Source: Rikenellaceae bacterium (GTDB lineage Bacteria > Bacteroidota > Bacteroidia > Bacteroidales > Rikenellaceae). From it: a stretch of 64,000 nt of DNA. Positions 51,825-60,692 of this stretch are shown here, piece after piece. Numbering within the stretch: the first letter of the stretch is position 1; the number at the start of each line of letters is the position of its first letter. Made by a program: the position numbers and the translations under genes. Under the pieces are notes generated by a model. That model ran no database searches. It worked only from the letters and a program-made list of their open reading frames with translations, and was not told the DNA's origin. The stretch lies in assembly GCA_902363575.1 (NCBI GenBank), contig CABJAJ010000008.1:1-64000 (forward strand), written 5' to 3'.

Positions 51825-52220
51825 ATGAAAATCTTCGAAATCCTATCTTTTAATCGGGAAATCCTCGACCGCCTCGACCGCCTCGGCATCCACCCGGACG
51901 ACCACAAACATTTGGACCTATACAATGACTACCGCGCCATGAAGGCCCGGGCCGAAAAGGTTACGTACATCGTTGCGATCCTCGCCGAACGATATGCCGT
52001 GAGCGAACGGAAGGTCTACAATCTTATCGCCCGCCTCGGAAAAGACTGCACGGAACGTGCAGCGACCCCCCCCCAAATAGTTGTGATACACCGTCAAAAC
52101 GGTGATTTTTGCGGACCAAAATTTTCTATTAATGCCTGCAAAAATCTACAACTCCGCCCCCCTTCCCTTCATGGGGCAAAAGCGCCGCTTCGTGAACCAG
52201 TTCCGCGAAGCGTTGCGTGA
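51825..52220 (+). CDS. small phage HTH-like protein (3' end uncertain at a C9 tract)
   Basis: Starts MKIFEILSFNREILDRLDRL with a likely HTH at ERYAVSERKVYNLIARLGKD. The frame as written runs to 52220, through a terminator hairpin (52089-52110) and over the start of the MTase gene. A run of nine C at 52066-52074 precedes that extension; with eight C the protein would stop at about 52080 (about 84 aa), just before the terminator. That shorter form is more plausible. Confidence 0.55.
   Translation: MKIFEILSFNREILDRLDRLGIHPDDHKHLDLYNDYRAMKARAEKVTYIVAILAERYAVSERKVYNLIARLGKDCTERAATPPQIVVIHRQNGDFCGPKFSINACKNLQLRPPSLHGAKAPLREPVPRSVA
52089..52110 (+). terminator. terminator between the HTH-like gene and the second adenine MTase
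   Basis: CACCGT, loop CAAA, ACGGTG, then ATTTTT. It falls inside the over-long frame of the upstream gene, which supports a shorter true end for that gene. Confidence 0.65.
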
Positions 52221-52953
52221 ATTTTCATCGGCCACGACCTTCGTCGATCTGTTTGGTGGCTCCGGCTTACTCTCCCACATCACGGCACACGAGCGACCGG
52301 ATGCCCGCGTTATCTACAACGACTTCGACGACTACCACCTCCGCATCGAGAACGTCGAACGGACGAACGCGATCCTCGCCGAAATCCGCGAAATCCTCGC
52401 CGGCATCCCCCGCGTGGCGAAGGTCCCGGCAGATGCAAAGGCCCAGATCGTCGCCCTGCTCGAAGAACACGAGCAGACCGGATTTGTGGACTACATCACT
52501 ATATCCTCGTCCCTTCTGTTTTCCGCGAACTACGCCGACAACCTCGAAATACTCCGGAAAAGCACTCTCTACAACAACATAAAACAAACCTCCTATTCCT
52601 GCAACAATTACCTCGACGGGCTGGAAATTGTAAAACACGACTACCGGGAACTATTCGGCCGCTATAAAAATGTTCCGGGCGTCGTGTTCTTTGTCGATCC
52701 CCCTTATCTTTCGACCGACACCGGCGTATATAAATGCTACTGGCGACTTCGGGATTATCTCGACGTGCTCCGAGTGATCGACGGGCAATCTTACATATAT
52801 TTCACGTCCGACAAGTCTCAAATCGTGGAGTTACTCGATTGGATGCAATCGAACGCCGTCCACGGAAACCCATTCGAAGGAGCCACACGCAGGGAATTTT
52901 CGGTAAATACATTCGCTGTTAAATATACCGACATAATGCTCTACCGGGCATAA
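52132..52953 (+). CDS. second D12-class adenine methyltransferase
   Basis: A 273-aa Dam-like MTase in the late region. Motif X/start LPFMGQKRRFVNQFREAL, motif I FVDLFGGSGLLSHI, the DxxY-type region ARVIYNDFDDYHLRIENV and catalytic DPPY in FFVDPPYLSTDTG are visible; the ending is KYTDIMLYRA. The start at 52132 is chosen because MPAKIYNSAPLPF opens the family motif; a GTG at 52102 lies inside the terminator. A relic copy of its middle and end is present at 24233-24332. Confidence 0.85.
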   Translation: MPAKIYNSAPLPFMGQKRRFVNQFREALREFSSATTFVDLFGGSGLLSHITAHERPDARVIYNDFDDYHLRIENVERTNAILAEIREILAGIPRVAKVPADAKAQIVALLEEHEQTGFVDYITISSSLLFSANYADNLEILRKSTLYNNIKQTSYSCNNYLDGLEIVKHDYRELFGRYKNVPGVVFFVDPPYLSTDTGVYKCYWRLRDYLDVLRVIDGQSYIYFTSDKSQIVELLDWMQSNAVHGNPFEGATRREFSVNTFAVKYTDIMLYRA

Positions 52954-52969
52954 TTACATGAACACCGCA

Positions 52970-53009
52970 GGGGCCGGCGGGAATAATTCTCGCCGGCCCC
53001 TCAATTTTT
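52970..53009 (+). terminator. terminator of the second adenine MTase gene
   Basis: GGGGCCGGCG and CGCCGGCCCC form a perfect 10-bp stem followed by TCAATTTTT. Confidence 0.85.
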
Positions 53010-53020
53010 CAGGGAATTTA

Positions 53021-53052
53021 TTTGCATAATTATAACTAATTAGTTATATTTG
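53021..53052 (+). promoter_or_regulatory. promoter of the second HigBA-like pair
   Basis: TTTG (53021-53024), 20 bp, TATATTTG (53045-53052), the same layout as at 24398-24429. Four bases after it, an ATG (53057) opens an 8-codon frame that ends within the start region of the toxin gene. Confidence 0.75.
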
Positions 53053-53063
53053 TGGCATGAAAT

Positions 53064-53423
53064 ATGAACGAAATGGCAGATAGAAAAGTAAGAACGGTTT
53101 ACTACTCGGAGGAGTTCAAGCGGTTTTTCGACGACCTCGACACCAGAGTCCGCGAAAAATACTTATGGACGATCCAGATAACCGAGACCGTGCAGGTGCT
53201 CCCGACCAAGTACGTGAAGAAACTGGAAGGGACCGAGTTTTACGAAATGCGCGTGTCAGTAGGATATAACGAGTACCGAACCGTGCTTTTCGCCATTGAC
53301 AGCGATAATTTCGTAAAGGCAACCGAAATCTATCTGCTGAACAGCTTTTTGAAAAAGTCCACCAAGGATTACAAAAAACAAATAGAGATTGCCAAAAAGA
53401 TAATGAAGGAGGTAGAATTATGA
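53064..53423 (+). CDS. type II toxin, RelE/HigB-like (second copy)
   Basis: A 119-aa homologue of the toxin at 24434, with the same core (KKLEGTEFYEMRVSVGYNEY, then RTVLFAI) and tail (KDYKKQIEIAKKIMKEV). The ATG at 53064 is preferred, since the earlier ATG at 53057 is in another frame and stops after eight codons. It overlaps the antitoxin start (ATGA). It lies between the late MTase and the tail genes with its own promoter, so it is a cargo (moron-like) module in the prophage. Confidence 0.85.
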   Translation: MNEMADRKVRTVYYSEEFKRFFDDLDTRVREKYLWTIQITETVQVLPTKYVKKLEGTEFYEMRVSVGYNEYRTVLFAIDSDNFVKATEIYLLNSFLKKSTKDYKKQIEIAKKIMKEVEL

Positions 53424-53725
53424 GAGTAGACCCCGAAAAACTGAAAAAGAACTTCCGCCCGGCCGAGGAGTTAATGACCGAGTATGTTGGCCCGGCCGGA
53501 AGCCCCGAGCGCGAGGAAATGGAGACAAAGGCGAAAGCCTGGTTCTACGGCGAAATTCTCCGCGAACGCCGCAGGGAGTTGAAAATGTCGCAAGCTGCGC
53601 TGGCCGAGAAGGTCGGAGCAAAACAAAGCTACATCGCCCGTCTCGAAAAAGGAGAAGTAGACGTGCAGTTCTCGTCCCTGCTGAAGATCGCCGGAGCACT
53701 CGGATTAAACGTACAACTTCAATAG
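53420..53725 (+). CDS. antitoxin, XRE-family HTH (second copy)
   Basis: A 101-aa HigA-like antitoxin. Its HTH (RRRELKMSQAALAEKVGAKQ, then SYIARLEKGEVDVQFSSLLK) matches the antitoxin at 24796. The N-terminal 45 residues carry the helical toxin-binding extension. Confidence 0.85.
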   Translation: MRVDPEKLKKNFRPAEELMTEYVGPAGSPEREEMETKAKAWFYGEILRERRRELKMSQAALAEKVGAKQSYIARLEKGEVDVQFSSLLKIAGALGLNVQLQ

Positions 53726-53734
53726 CCCCCGACT

Positions 53735-53812
53735 ATGTTCTGGCTTACAATAGGCATCACCCTCTTTCTGCTGGCCTGCCTGGTCGGCGCCCGTAAAAAA
53801 AAGACCACTTAA
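53735..53812 (+). CDS. 25-aa membrane peptide following HigBA (second copy)
   Basis: MFWLTIGITLFLLACLVGAR then KKKTT: a single hydrophobic helix with a basic end, of the same length as the peptide at 25096 and starting 9 bp after the antitoxin. The conserved LFLLAC core is shared. Function unknown. Confidence 0.6.
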   Translation: MFWLTIGITLFLLACLVGARKKKTT

Positions 53813-53888
53813 CCCGGCCGAGTGAATCGGCCGAGGGGGTCCCTCGCACCTTCTCCGGCCGCAATTTACGCCGCTTTTTTGTCCTTTA

Positions 53889-53914
53889 ATAGCCGCCTTC
53901 GGGCGGCTATTTTT
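53889..53914 (+). terminator. terminator with a UUCG tetraloop before the tail genes
   Basis: ATAGCCGCC, loop TTCG, GGCGGCTAT, followed by TTTT. Within its 3' arm TATTTTTG (53908-53915) also fits a -7 element, so this may be both a stop for the TA unit and a promoter for the tail genes. Confidence 0.75.
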
Positions 53915-53931
53915 GTTGCAAAACGAATGAC

Positions 53932-54300
53932 ATGGCATCACTCGTCGAGCAACGATTTGTAGAAGAAATCCTCACCAACGAAGGCGCCCGCCTTCTCACG
54001 AACCAGGAAGCCGCGTTTGCCGCACGGCTGCATTTCCATTCCAAAAATATCATAGCCCGACGCGAAGCCGAGGTTTCGGCCGGCGCCGCGTACTCCGGAA
54101 AACTGGTCCTCACCCACACCGCCTACGAACGCTTCCTCGACCTCAAAGCGATGAAATACGGCTCGAAGATCGTCCGACGGAACCGGAAAATTCACAACCG
54201 GTTCATCTGGGGGCATTTCAATTCCATAGCCTACCGTCTCGCCAACGATTTCACGGAAAATGTTGCCGCTCGCATTCGCTCTGAACTCGAAAACAAGTAG
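53932..54300 (+). CDS. phage protein before the tape measure, unknown function
   Basis: A 122-aa basic protein starting MASLVEQRFVEEILTNEGAR. The C-terminal part (FIWGHFNSIAYRLANDFTEN) could be a helical tail- or head-completion protein. It lies 6 bp upstream of the tape measure gene. Confidence 0.55.
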   Translation: MASLVEQRFVEEILTNEGARLLTNQEAAFAARLHFHSKNIIARREAEVSAGAAYSGKLVLTHTAYERFLDLKAMKYGSKIVRRNRKIHNRFIWGHFNSIAYRLANDFTENVAARIRSELENK

Positions 54301-54306
54301 CAGCCA

Positions 54307-57300
54307 ATGGGAAAGAACCTCAAAGAAGAAGACCTCCGTTTGAACATCATCGTAAACGGCGATCCCGCTCGCAAAGAAATCGGGCAACTCACCCGTAGCA
54401 CCAAGGACCTCCGAAGTGAGAACGGCCGCCTGCTGGCCGAGCAAAAAAAACTCCGAGCAGAAGGCGGCGAGAACAAAGCCCGTATCGCCGAGATAACCGC
54501 CACGATCAAAAAGAACTCCGAAACGATCAAGGCTAACGAGGCCCGGACCAAGCAACTCCGGTCCGAAATGAAGGTTACATCCATGACCACGGCGGAGTTA
54601 AGCCAGCGACACGCCGAACTCCGGAACGCCATGCGTAACGTCGTCCCCGGGACGCCGCAATGGAAACTCCTGCGAAACGAACTGCAAGCCGTAACGGGCC
54701 GCATGGCACAACTCCGAACCGAAACGGCCGTTACCGAAGGTGTCATGTGCCGTATGGCTACCAACGTGAACAAGTACATCGGAACCGTTACGGCAACATT
54801 CGCCGCGCTCGCCATGTACGGCTCGGGCCTTCACAAAACGATACAGACCTATTCGGGACTCGACGAGGCTATGTCGAACGCCCGAAAGACTACCAACATG
54901 ACCCGTCTGGAGGTAGAAGAATTGAACGCCATACTTGCCAAGATCGACACCCGGACCGCGCAAAACGAACTCCTCGCCCTGGCCCGCATCGGCGGAAAAC
55001 TCGGCATCGCCAAGAATGACATCGAAGGATTTACCCGCGCTGCTGACATCATAAAAATATCACTCGGCAAAGACCTCGGCGATAACGTCGAAACCACAAT
55101 CGGCCAGATCGGAAAACTGGTAAACGTGTTCAAGATAAAAGACGAGTTCGGCATCGAGGAGGGGATGATGAAAACAGCCGCCGCGGTAAACGAACTCGGC
55201 AAGGCTTCGACGGCCAACGAAGCGAACATCGTGGAGTTCATGCGCCGCGTGGGTGGCGTCGGAAGTTCTGCGAAAATATCCCTCGCCAACATCGCCGGCC
55301 TGGGCGCAACGCTCGACGACCTCGGGCAGACAATGGAGGTAGCCGGAACATCCATGTCCCAGGTTATAACCGGAATGTACCGCCGCACGGACGCCTTCGC
55401 GGCCGCAGCGAAGATGAGCGTCAAAGATTTCAAGAAGCTGATGGCCGAAGATATGAACGAGGCCCTTATCCGGATGCTCGACGGCATGGGATCGAACGGC
55501 GCGGCGATGGGCAAGATCGTCGCAGCTCTCGACTCCCTCAAACTCGACGGGACACGGGCAACCGGCGTTCTGACAGCCCTGGCCCAAAATACCGGCAAAC
55601 TCCGCGAACAGCAGGAGATCGCAAACCGTGCATATACCGAGGGGACATCGTGTTTGAAGGAGTTCAATATCATGAACAACTCGGCTGAAGCAATCGCCGA
55701 AAAACGTAAAAAACAGATCACGGCCGAGGCGGCCGCCCTCGGAAAATCACTACTACCGGCCTACTACGAATCCCTCTCGGCACAAGCGGCGCTTATCAAA
55801 ACCACCCGCATCCTAATCGAGTGGCTGATAAGGAACAAAGGGGCAATCATTGTGCTGGTTGCTGCATACGCCTCCTATGTCGCAGCCGCGAAGATTAAGG
55901 AAAAGTGGGATAGCATACAGATCGCCCGAAAAAAATTGCTGGTAATATGGAGCAAAGCACACCAGATTGCGCTCATGCGTGAAACCCTGGCGATGAAGGA
56001 GGGAACTGCGTCAACGAAGCTAATGGCCGCCGCGCAACTTCTCCTCGCCGGGAACCTGCGGGCCGCAGGTCTGGCCTTCAAGGCGTTCTTTGTGTCTATG
56101 GGACCCGTCGGCTGGGCCACACTCGCCATATCGGGATTGGTGAGCGTCATTACGCTATTTTCCAACCGGACCAACACAGCAGCCAAATTTCAAAAATTGT
56201 TATCGGGCCACATGCGAGATGCTGCGACGGAAGCCGCGACCGAGCGCACAGAACTCGACCGGCTGAAAGGGAAGCTGGAAGGCTGCAAAGTAGGCACGAA
56301 AGAGTACAATGACACGAAACAGGAGATCATCGACAAATTCGGCAAATACGACAGCACGCTGAAAAACGAAACCCTGACCGTGCAAACCCTTCGGGATAAG
56401 TACAACTCTTTGACGGCCGCTATTATGCAGAGCGCCAAAACAAGGCAGTACAACAAATTCGTCGAAGCACAGCAGACCGCCTTCGATGAACAGTTCAGCG
56501 AAATATCGGATAAACTCTGGGAAAAACTCAACGACCAATATTACACCGAGAAGGCGTCAAAATATTACAGCCAGATCATGAACGCTTTCTTTGGCGGTCA
56601 GTCTCTCGATGCCTGGCTCACGACCGGCTCCGCAAAAGCCCAGAGATTAGTCCGGAAGTTACAAGAACTCCGCGACGCGCAAAATGCCGCCGACAAAGAG
56701 GCCCGCAACCGCTTCGGGATAACGACTACAACCCCGCCAGGTACAAATTCCACGACAGCCGAGGGCGGCGACCCACTGAAAACCGACGACCCCGACAGCG
56801 ACTTCGGCGACGGAAACAACAAGAAAAAGTGGAGCCTCGACAACGACGCCTCCTTCCTGGCAGCGAAAAAGAAACTCCGCCAGACATTCGCCGACGGGGA
56901 GATCGCCACAGAACGCGATTACCAAGGGAAACTACTGGCCCTCGAAATCGCGGCCCTAAAAGCCCGCCTCGCGGCAAACAAAGAATCCGGCGCCGACAGA
57001 TCGAAACTCGAAATACAGCTCGCCGACAAACTCCTCGAACTGAAAAAGAACGAATCGGAGATTTCGGAAGCGGATTTTGAAGCCCAAAAACAAAAACTCC
57101 GCAAGCAATTCGCCGACGGGGAAATCGCCACAGAGCAGGAGTACCAGAACAAACTGCTGGCCCTCGAAATCGCATCCCTCAAAGCCCGCCTCGCTTCGAA
57201 TAAAGACACCGGGGAAGCCCGTGCGAAACTCGAAGCCCAACTCTCCGACAAACTGATCGAGCAGAAGAAACGCGAGCAACAGCAGGCCGACGCGGCCGAG

Positions 57301-58833
57301 GACCTTCGCATCCAGAACATGACGGATGCCACGGACCGGGAGAATGCCGACTACGAGCGGAAGAAGAAACAGCACGCCGGGAACGCTGCGGCCCTGGAAC
57401 AACTCGAAGCACAGCACAACCGGAACCTCGTTAAAATCCAACTCCAACGGGCCACAGGAGCACTTAAACAGGAGGAGGACGAATACAAGCAGAGCCGCCG
57501 GGTCATGCAGGAACGCCACAAGATCGAACTCCAAACCGCCACTCTCACCAAAACGGAACGCGCCCGCCTCAAACGGCAACAATATAACGAATTGAAAGCC
57601 CTCGACGAGGAATACTTACGCAGTACCCTCGCGCAACTCCAATCGTTGAACGCCACCGGCACAATGTCATTCCGGGACCTCAAAGGCGTGCTCCAAACAA
57701 TCGACATCGACTCCTCCCTGCTTTCCGAGGAGGAAAAGAACGACCTTATCCGCCGGATCAAAGAGGTGAACGGCGCCATAGATGCCGCCGCAGAGCAAGT
57801 GGACGAACTCGGCTATTCCTTCACCCAGAACCAAAGCGGCGGCAGCTTGTTCGGGTTCTCACAGGACGACTGGTCGCTGTTTTTTGAGAATATCGGAAAC
57901 GGGAAATTCGGAGCCGAAGAATTGACAATGGCCCTGCTCGCAGCAGCCGAGGCCGCCAATATGGCAATGGACCTATATTCGGGCTACGACAAAATGATGA
58001 CGGCGAAAGAAAACGCCGAACTGAAAAAGTACAAGAAGAATAACGACGCCAAGAAAAAAACGCTACAATCCCGACTCGACGCCGGGCTGATAACCCAGGA
58101 GCAGTACAACCAGCAGGTAGACCAAATGGACGCCGAGTACGAACGGAAACAAGAGGAGGCCCAGATCAAGCAAGCCAAGCGGCAGAAAACCCAGAGCATC
58201 ATCCAGGCGACGATCAACACCGCAGCCGGTGTTGTGAAAACCCTCTCCGAATGGGGCATCCCCTGGGGACTTATCCCCGCCGGCATCATGGCCGCAATGG
58301 GTGCAGCACAAATCGCCATGATCGCCGCAACACCTATCGCCGGCGCCGAGGAGGGCAGCTTCCTCGTTGAACGAGCACAGGACGGCCGGAAATTCAACGC
58401 CCGGATCAACCCCGATGCCCGCGGATATATCGACCGTCCCACGGTTCTCGTCGGTGAAAACGGAATGGAATACGTCATTCCCAACGAAGCCATGCAGAAC
58501 CCCACGGCCGCGCCGATCATCAACACCATAGAAGCGGTACGCCAAAAAGGCCGCCTCCGGGATTTCGATTTCACACAAGTAATGCCCGCCATGATCCAGG
58601 CCCCCGGCTATGCCGCAGGAGGTCCGGCAAACGGATCAATGCCTTCAATCTCCCTCCCAACGGCCCCCGTAACGGACACCCCCGAAAACAAGGCCATGAT
58701 ACAAATCCTAACCCGTCTCGCTGGCATCCTCGAAAAACCGCTCAAATCCGATGTTTCGCTCATGGGGCGCGGTGGGTTTCTGGAAAAAATGGCAGAATAC
58801 GAAAGAATGAAAGAGCGCGGTAAATTAGGATAA
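54307..58833 (+). CDS. tail tape measure protein
   Basis: A 1508-aa protein that sets tail length. The N-terminal coiled-coil (residues about 30-120), a mid-part with tape-measure-type domain segments (VNELGKASTANEANIVEFMR), hydrophobic helices near 515-530 and 595-615, and long Lys/Glu-rich coiled coils (about 850-1150) are typical. The region at about 56860-57250 holds two near-identical units of about 65 aa (FADGEIATE-x-x-YQ-x-KLLALEI-A-LKARL). The C-terminus is hydrophobic and Gly/Pro-rich. The long tail implied (about 200 nm by the usual 1.5 A per residue) suggests a siphovirus. Confidence 0.85.
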   Translation: MGKNLKEEDLRLNIIVNGDPARKEIGQLTRSTKDLRSENGRLLAEQKKLRAEGGENKARIAEITATIKKNSETIKANEARTKQLRSEMKVTSMTTAELSQRHAELRNAMRNVVPGTPQWKLLRNELQAVTGRMAQLRTETAVTEGVMCRMATNVNKYIGTVTATFAALAMYGSGLHKTIQTYSGLDEAMSNARKTTNMTRLEVEELNAILAKIDTRTAQNELLALARIGGKLGIAKNDIEGFTRAADIIKISLGKDLGDNVETTIGQIGKLVNVFKIKDEFGIEEGMMKTAAAVNELGKASTANEANIVEFMRRVGGVGSSAKISLANIAGLGATLDDLGQTMEVAGTSMSQVITGMYRRTDAFAAAAKMSVKDFKKLMAEDMNEALIRMLDGMGSNGAAMGKIVAALDSLKLDGTRATGVLTALAQNTGKLREQQEIANRAYTEGTSCLKEFNIMNNSAEAIAEKRKKQITAEAAALGKSLLPAYYESLSAQAALIKTTRILIEWLIRNKGAIIVLVAAYASYVAAAKIKEKWDSIQIARKKLLVIWSKAHQIALMRETLAMKEGTASTKLMAAAQLLLAGNLRAAGLAFKAFFVSMGPVGWATLAISGLVSVITLFSNRTNTAAKFQKLLSGHMRDAATEAATERTELDRLKGKLEGCKVGTKEYNDTKQEIIDKFGKYDSTLKNETLTVQTLRDKYNSLTAAIMQSAKTRQYNKFVEAQQTAFDEQFSEISDKLWEKLNDQYYTEKASKYYSQIMNAFFGGQSLDAWLTTGSAKAQRLVRKLQELRDAQNAADKEARNRFGITTTTPPGTNSTTAEGGDPLKTDDPDSDFGDGNNKKKWSLDNDASFLAAKKKLRQTFADGEIATERDYQGKLLALEIAALKARLAANKESGADRSKLEIQLADKLLELKKNESEISEADFEAQKQKLRKQFADGEIATEQEYQNKLLALEIASLKARLASNKDTGEARAKLEAQLSDKLIEQKKREQQQADAAEDLRIQNMTDATDRENADYERKKKQHAGNAAALEQLEAQHNRNLVKIQLQRATGALKQEEDEYKQSRRVMQERHKIELQTATLTKTERARLKRQQYNELKALDEEYLRSTLAQLQSLNATGTMSFRDLKGVLQTIDIDSSLLSEEEKNDLIRRIKEVNGAIDAAAEQVDELGYSFTQNQSGGSLFGFSQDDWSLFFENIGNGKFGAEELTMALLAAAEAANMAMDLYSGYDKMMTAKENAELKKYKKNNDAKKKTLQSRLDAGLITQEQYNQQVDQMDAEYERKQEEAQIKQAKRQKTQSIIQATINTAAGVVKTLSEWGIPWGLIPAGIMAAMGAAQIAMIAATPIAGAEEGSFLVERAQDGRKFNARINPDARGYIDRPTVLVGENGMEYVIPNEAMQNPTAAPIINTIEAVRQKGRLRDFDFTQVMPAMIQAPGYAAGGPANGSMPSISLPTAPVTDTPENKAMIQILTRLAGILEKPLKSDVSLMGRGGFLEKMAEYERMKERGKLG

Positions 58834-58835
58834 AT

Positions 58836-60641
58836 ATGCTTATCAAATCGTTACGCACAGAAAATATTCTCGAATACAAACCGGACCAAGAAGTAACTTT
58901 CACACTCGACAACCCCATGTTCGAGGACGACCGGCTTCCCGTGGCCGTATCGACCGGCATAGAATTTTCACTGACTCCGACCAACAAAACGGAGTTCGGG
59001 TTCGTCGAAGCTATGATGCTCCCGCCGCTCGTGCAGAAGGTCCCCGCAGTTATTATTCTTGCCGGAATAGAAATATTTACCGGGGAATTGCAATTCGATG
59101 AATTTTCAGACTCCGCCCTAAAATATACGTTCGTAGGAAAGGGCATGGACGAAATGCTCGCAGGGAATATCTACGAATTACCCTCGAACACATACGACGG
59201 TATAAAACTCTCGACATTCGTTCAAAATGCCCGAAACGGAAACTACCAGGATTTCGGTCTCCCGATGATTATACGTCAGCCGAACAGCGCCAAGGTCGAA
59301 TACACAACGGCGGCGGGGGCGGCCGAATGTTCACTCATTGATAAATATGCAAATTTCCTATACTCGGATATACCCTATATTGTGCCGGCTATAAAAGTGC
59401 CGTTCCTTTTCCAAAAGATTCTCCCGGGAATATATTTCCCCGGCAGTATTGACTGGTACATCGACCGGCTCGCTATTATTGCGCCCTACAAGCCCGAAAG
59501 TTGGAATAATGAATATTACGGTGTTCCGGTGGTATATCAAGACGGCTTCGACCCGGTTACAGGACGGTACAGCGTTGCCAAAATATCGAATTTCCGACCG
59601 ACCGAGGGCTTGCCGGATATGACAAATAGCGATTTTGTGAGCAACATCCTAAAAATGTTCTGCGCGACATTGTTCTCCAATGGAACCGGTTACATTATTC
59701 AAAGCAACAAGGACATCATCAACGATAAGACGTTCATAAATTGGAGCGATAAGGTGGCGGAAATTTATTCGATAGTCGCCGGAGAAGAAAGCGGGTACTC
59801 GCTGGAATATGCCAACGAAAACAACAACTACACCCCCTCCAAGGTGGACGACCTCGGGCAGGCGGAGATAGACCCCAGCATCGCAACCTGCTACTCATAC
59901 GAGGAAATGTTTCGGAAATTCCAAACCTCCGCGAATTATATCAACGTCCAAATCGCCAAAACCCGAAATATTTATTCCGGGAAACAAGTTAAAGCCCGCC
60001 TATATTACCACTATGAAGGTCGCAGGGGGATCGCCTACAACAACTTCGAGACCCCCATTGCTACAATGGATATTGTTTACCAGGCCGGGCTGGAGAAGAA
60101 AATTATAAATCGCCAATCCGAGGACTCAAAGACCTACGAAAATAGCATTGCGTTCAACTGCGCAAAATGCGTCCCGGCGAACGTCGCAACCCCAATTCTG
60201 GAAAGTTCGACAGACTCACAGGTTACGCTGCGCGGCATGTCCCCCATTATTGACTTCCCGACCGTCGGCGCGGAACGTCCGACTACCGTCTATATCGGGA
60301 TGCTCCGGTATCATAATTTTTTCGACCAGGGTAACTATTTCGCCAAGCCGACGCCCTACGTGGACATTGGAACGGAAATGTCAGACAACACCTACTCCAT
60401 TGCTATTGGAGGAGAACAGGGATTGTACGAACAGTTCCACAAAGATTTCGCAGAATGGTTCATGAAGAAGAAGGACACGATCAAGGCCGACGTGTTCCTC
60501 TCGCCGACGGATGTCGCAAACCTCCGACTTTGGCGTAAAATTATGATTTATAACCGTCTGTTCCTTATCAAAACAATGGAACTTACAATTTCCGATAAAA
60601 CAGATATTGTCTTTGCGAATGTTGAATTTGTAGAGGCGTAA
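58836..60641 (+). CDS. phage tail protein, unknown subtype
   Basis: A 601-aa protein directly after the tape measure. Beta-rich with segments MLIKSLRTENILEYKPDQEV and SYEEMFRKFQTSANYINVQI. Position and size fit a distal tail or baseplate hub protein. No enzymatic motif seen. It is followed by another tail gene after a 51-bp gap. Confidence 0.65.
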   Translation: MLIKSLRTENILEYKPDQEVTFTLDNPMFEDDRLPVAVSTGIEFSLTPTNKTEFGFVEAMMLPPLVQKVPAVIILAGIEIFTGELQFDEFSDSALKYTFVGKGMDEMLAGNIYELPSNTYDGIKLSTFVQNARNGNYQDFGLPMIIRQPNSAKVEYTTAAGAAECSLIDKYANFLYSDIPYIVPAIKVPFLFQKILPGIYFPGSIDWYIDRLAIIAPYKPESWNNEYYGVPVVYQDGFDPVTGRYSVAKISNFRPTEGLPDMTNSDFVSNILKMFCATLFSNGTGYIIQSNKDIINDKTFINWSDKVAEIYSIVAGEESGYSLEYANENNNYTPSKVDDLGQAEIDPSIATCYSYEEMFRKFQTSANYINVQIAKTRNIYSGKQVKARLYYHYEGRRGIAYNNFETPIATMDIVYQAGLEKKIINRQSEDSKTYENSIAFNCAKCVPANVATPILESSTDSQVTLRGMSPIIDFPTVGAERPTTVYIGMLRYHNFFDQGNYFAKPTPYVDIGTEMSDNTYSIAIGGEQGLYEQFHKDFAEWFMKKKDTIKADVFLSPTDVANLRLWRKIMIYNRLFLIKTMELTISDKTDIVFANVEFVEA

Positions 60642-60692
60642 TTTGTCCTTTCAACCGGCGCCCAGGCGCCCTATATTTGACGAAAAAAGAAC

